DNA from: Planctomycetota bacterium
Lineage (GTDB): Bacteria > Planctomycetota > Planctomycetia > Pirellulales > Thermoguttaceae
Assembly: GCA_025356915.1 (NCBI GenBank)
Contig: JANXQG010000090.1
Span: 1-7,441, forward strand
DNA length: 7,441 bases
Direction of reading: 5' to 3'
Shown: in pieces, positions 5,616-7,441 of the stretch
Position numbering within the stretch: position 1 is the stretch's first letter
How the letters are laid out: the number at the start of each line of letters is the position of its first letter
Position numbers and translations under genes: made by a program
Notes under the pieces: model-generated
Database searches by the model: none
Seen by the model: the letters and a program-made list of their open reading frames with translations, nothing else
Told to the model about the DNA's origin: nothing

Positions 5616-6059
5616 ATGGAATACACAAAGGAAGCTGTTCGCGTTGGCCCCTCCCAGCATGGCCTGGGGGTTTTTGCTTTGCACTCATTTGCCACCGGCG
5701 ATTACATCGGCCAGATCCATGGCGAGATCGTGGCGGACCCGGAGTACGGTTCGGAATATGGCATCGATCTTGGCGATGGCGATCGAACCTTGGAGCCCGC
5801 CGCACCGTTTCGTTTTCTCAATCACAGTTGCCAACCCAACTCCGCGTTGGTCATCTGCGACGAGAAAAATGAAGACGGAACTTCCCTCGATCCGAGTGTG
5901 TGGCTGGAAATTCTCAGCAAGATTGCACCAGGCGAACCGATGACCATCGACTACGCATGGCATGCCGATGCGGCTATCCCTTGCCAGTGTGGTACGGCGA
6001 AGTGCCGTGGATGGATCATGGCGGAAGAGGAACTTGATGATGGAACATCAAAAACCTGA
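5616..6059 (+). CDS. SET-domain protein-lysine N-methyltransferase with post-SET motif
   Basis: This 147-residue cytoplasmic protein is a minimal SET-domain enzyme, a fold that transfers methyl groups from S-adenosylmethionine to protein lysines. All core motifs are present in order: HGLGVFA (15-21, the GxG AdoMet loop), the NHSCQPN pseudoknot motif (69-75), and GEPMTIDYAW (106-115) with the tyrosine Y113. A post-SET cysteine motif, CQCGTAKC (C123, C125, C130), with C72 of NHSC can form the usual zinc site. The insert between the two SET halves (about 44-64) is very short. The acidic tail EEELDDGTSKT is probably flexible. The ATG at 5616 gives the expected start but lacks a ribosome binding site. 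The next gene lies 59 nt downstream on the same strand. The substrate is unknown; bacterial SET proteins may modify DNA-binding or ribosomal proteins. Confidence 0.9.
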   Translation: MEYTKEAVRVGPSQHGLGVFALHSFATGDYIGQIHGEIVADPEYGSEYGIDLGDGDRTLEPAAPFRFLNHSCQPNSALVICDEKNEDGTSLDPSVWLEILSKIAPGEPMTIDYAWHADAAIPCQCGTAKCRGWIMAEEELDDGTSKT

Positions 6060-6118
6060 GAAAACTCTTCCTGTAGGCGTTTCTGATTCGTGATTTATAC
6101 AAATAAAGTGAGCATTTC

Positions 6119-7285
6119 ATGTCCCGCGAAACCATGTCCTCCCGACAACGTGTTCTGGCAGCCCTCAACCACCAGATTCCCGATCGGGTGCCGATCGATT
6201 TGGGCGGAAACCAGACGGGTATCCACAAGTTTGCCTTTCAGGCGGTAGCTGAGCTTTTGGGAATTGACGCATCCGTGGTCATCATGGACGCCGTGCAGCA
6301 GCTTGCCAGGCCAAGTGAATCGCTGCTGGAGCGGTTCCATGTCGATACGCGGTATATCGCCGCAGGTGCGGCGGCCGATTTCAAAGGCGGTATTGTCCAG
6401 CGGCAGCGCAATGGCCAGCTCTGGCACGACTTGACCGATGAGTTTGGTATCACTTGGTCGATGCCCGACGACCAGCCGTTCTACATGGACATCTCGCACC
6501 ATCCACTGGCCAGTGCCACGATCAAAGACATTCGCGACTACCCGTTTCCCAAGGGCGATGACCCGGGCCGATTTGTCGGGCTCCGTCAGCGGGCACTGGA
6601 GATCCGGCAGCAGACACCGTACGCCGTGGTCAGCGGGATATCCGGCGTGGTCTATGAGATCTGCTGGTATCTGCGCGGCCTGGAGACCTGGTTTATGGAC
6701 ATGCTCACTCAGCCGGATTTCTGCGAGGTTCTGATCGATCAGACGCTGAAATTCTGGATGGATTGGTTCCGGGTTTTCCTGGACGAGGTGGGCGATGTGG
6801 TTGACGTGATCATGATCGGCGACGACTTGGCCGCGCAGAAAGGGCCGCTGTTCCGGCCTGAGTTCTATCGCAGCGTGGTAAAGCCGCGGCACAAGCAATT
6901 GGTCCAGTACATCCGCTCGCGGACTCAGGCGAAGATCTGGTATCACACGTGCGGCGCGTGCGTCGAGTACATTCCGGATCTGTTGGACAATGGCATCGAC
7001 ATTCTTAACCCGGTGCAGATCAGTGCCAGCGGGATGGAGCCTGCCGGATTGAAGGCCCGCTTTGGCAGCCGCCTGACGTTTTGGGGCGGAGCAATCGATA
7101 CACAACATGTGTTGCCGCAAGCCTCGGCCGAAACCGTCCGCGAGGAAGTACGGCGAAATTTGGAGATATGGAAGCCTGGCGGCGGCTACGTGTTCAATAA
7201 CGTCCACAATCTTCAGGCAGGAGTTCCGCCGGAGAACATCGTGGCCTTGTATGATGCTGCGTATGATTTCGGATTCTATGAGTAG
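6119..7285 (+). CDS. Uroporphyrinogen decarboxylase-family protein (UroD/MtaA-like, probable methyltransferase)
   Basis: This 388-residue protein belongs to the UROD superfamily but is probably not the heme enzyme HemE; planctomycetes carry many such paralogues, likely linked to corrinoid-dependent methyl transfer. It opens with SSRQRVLAALNHQIPDRVPI (7-26), a signature of the group. HTCGACVEYIPDLLDNGIDI (276-295) holds an HxC pair (H276, C278) like the zinc site of MtaA-type methyltransferases. FWGGAIDTQHVLP (321-333) and the end GGGYVFNNVHNLQAGVPPEN (354-373) are typical. The late third cysteine ligand of MtaA is absent; C281 or H363 could replace it. The ATG at 6119 has a weak GTGAG six nt upstream; the in-frame ATG at 6134 is an alternative. 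No corrinoid protein or activator gene is adjacent, so substrate and pathway are open. Confidence 0.88.
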   Translation: MSRETMSSRQRVLAALNHQIPDRVPIDLGGNQTGIHKFAFQAVAELLGIDASVVIMDAVQQLARPSESLLERFHVDTRYIAAGAAADFKGGIVQRQRNGQLWHDLTDEFGITWSMPDDQPFYMDISHHPLASATIKDIRDYPFPKGDDPGRFVGLRQRALEIRQQTPYAVVSGISGVVYEICWYLRGLETWFMDMLTQPDFCEVLIDQTLKFWMDWFRVFLDEVGDVVDVIMIGDDLAAQKGPLFRPEFYRSVVKPRHKQLVQYIRSRTQAKIWYHTCGACVEYIPDLLDNGIDILNPVQISASGMEPAGLKARFGSRLTFWGGAIDTQHVLPQASAETVREEVRRNLEIWKPGGGYVFNNVHNLQAGVPPENIVALYDAAYDFGFYE

Positions 7286-7332
7286 AACATATCTCGCTAT
7301 ACCCGAAGCGCAAGCGATCGTCAAGTTCTTCG

Positions 7333-7441
7333 TCACGCCAGCGGTAGAGCCTCGTTCGAGCGCGCGATGAAATCGTGCAACTCCACGATCCGCGCTACTT
7401 CGGGATGAACGAAAGGATTGCCCAACAGGTCCACCAACCGG
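7333..7441 (-). CDS. 3' end of an unidentified gene, cut by the window edge
   Basis: Reading leftward from the edge, 35 sense codons precede a TGA at 7335-7333. The visible C-terminus includes LLGNPFVHPEVARIVELHDF and then IARSNEALPLA. The third codon positions are mostly G or C, like the neighbouring genes, and the composition looks like a real helical protein end. I do not recognise the family. It converges on the UroD-like gene with a 47-nt gap in which no terminator is evident. Confidence 0.45.
   Translation of the reverse strand, partial: RLVDLLGNPFVHPEVARIVELHDFIARSNEALPLA

Noticed and set aside
6095..7336. Minus-strand reading frame of 413 codons antisense to the UroD-like gene
   Set aside because: It has no recognisable motif, and the plus strand encodes an intact conserved family; GC-rich third positions explain the open antisense frame.

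Overview
The window looks like chromosomal DNA of a planctomycete, probably near the Pirellulales. The pointers are a cysteine-rich BBP2/OmpL-like beta-barrel porin with a Sec signal peptide, a UroD-like methyltransferase paralogue of a kind expanded in planctomycetes, a short SET-domain protein, a small conserved protein ending in a KLKRAGSGMYSL-like tail, and moderately GC-rich DNA with GC-rich third positions. This placement rests on recalled family resemblance, not on a marker gene.

Layout. 1-367: non-coding leader of the porin gene. 368-1831 (+): outer-membrane porin, closed by a strong intrinsic terminator at 1870-1923. 1928-3466 (-): yifB/comM-type AAA+ ATPase, convergent with the porin. 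3467-3688: intergenic, with a REP-like GC palindrome. 3689-3909 (+): a hicA mRNA-interferase toxin gene broken by a one-base frameshift, with no recognisable hicB partner. 3910-4234: no gene, two small tandem duplications. 4235-4321 (-): tRNA-Ser(UGA). 4322-4599: intergenic, with an 8-bp hairpin and a -10 box for the next gene. 4600-4857 (+): an 85-residue protein of unknown function, 23 nt ahead of mntP (4881-5441, +), a manganese exporter; the two are probably one operon. 5442-5615: regulatory gap with a 16-bp palindrome and two good sigma70-type promoters. 5616-6059 (+): SET-domain lysine methyltransferase, possibly translated from a leaderless mRNA. 6119-7285 (+): UroD-family protein. 7333-7441 (-): 3' end of an unidentified gene running off the window.

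The genes mostly look like independent housekeeping or accessory functions rather than one pathway: envelope permeability (porin), DNA branch migration in transformation or recombination (YifB/ComM), Mn2+ homeostasis (MntP), protein methylation (SET) and possibly corrinoid-dependent methyl transfer (UroD-like). I found no convincing new multi-gene system. The most informative non-routine points are the frameshifted hicA and the -10/start-codon geometry of the SET gene.
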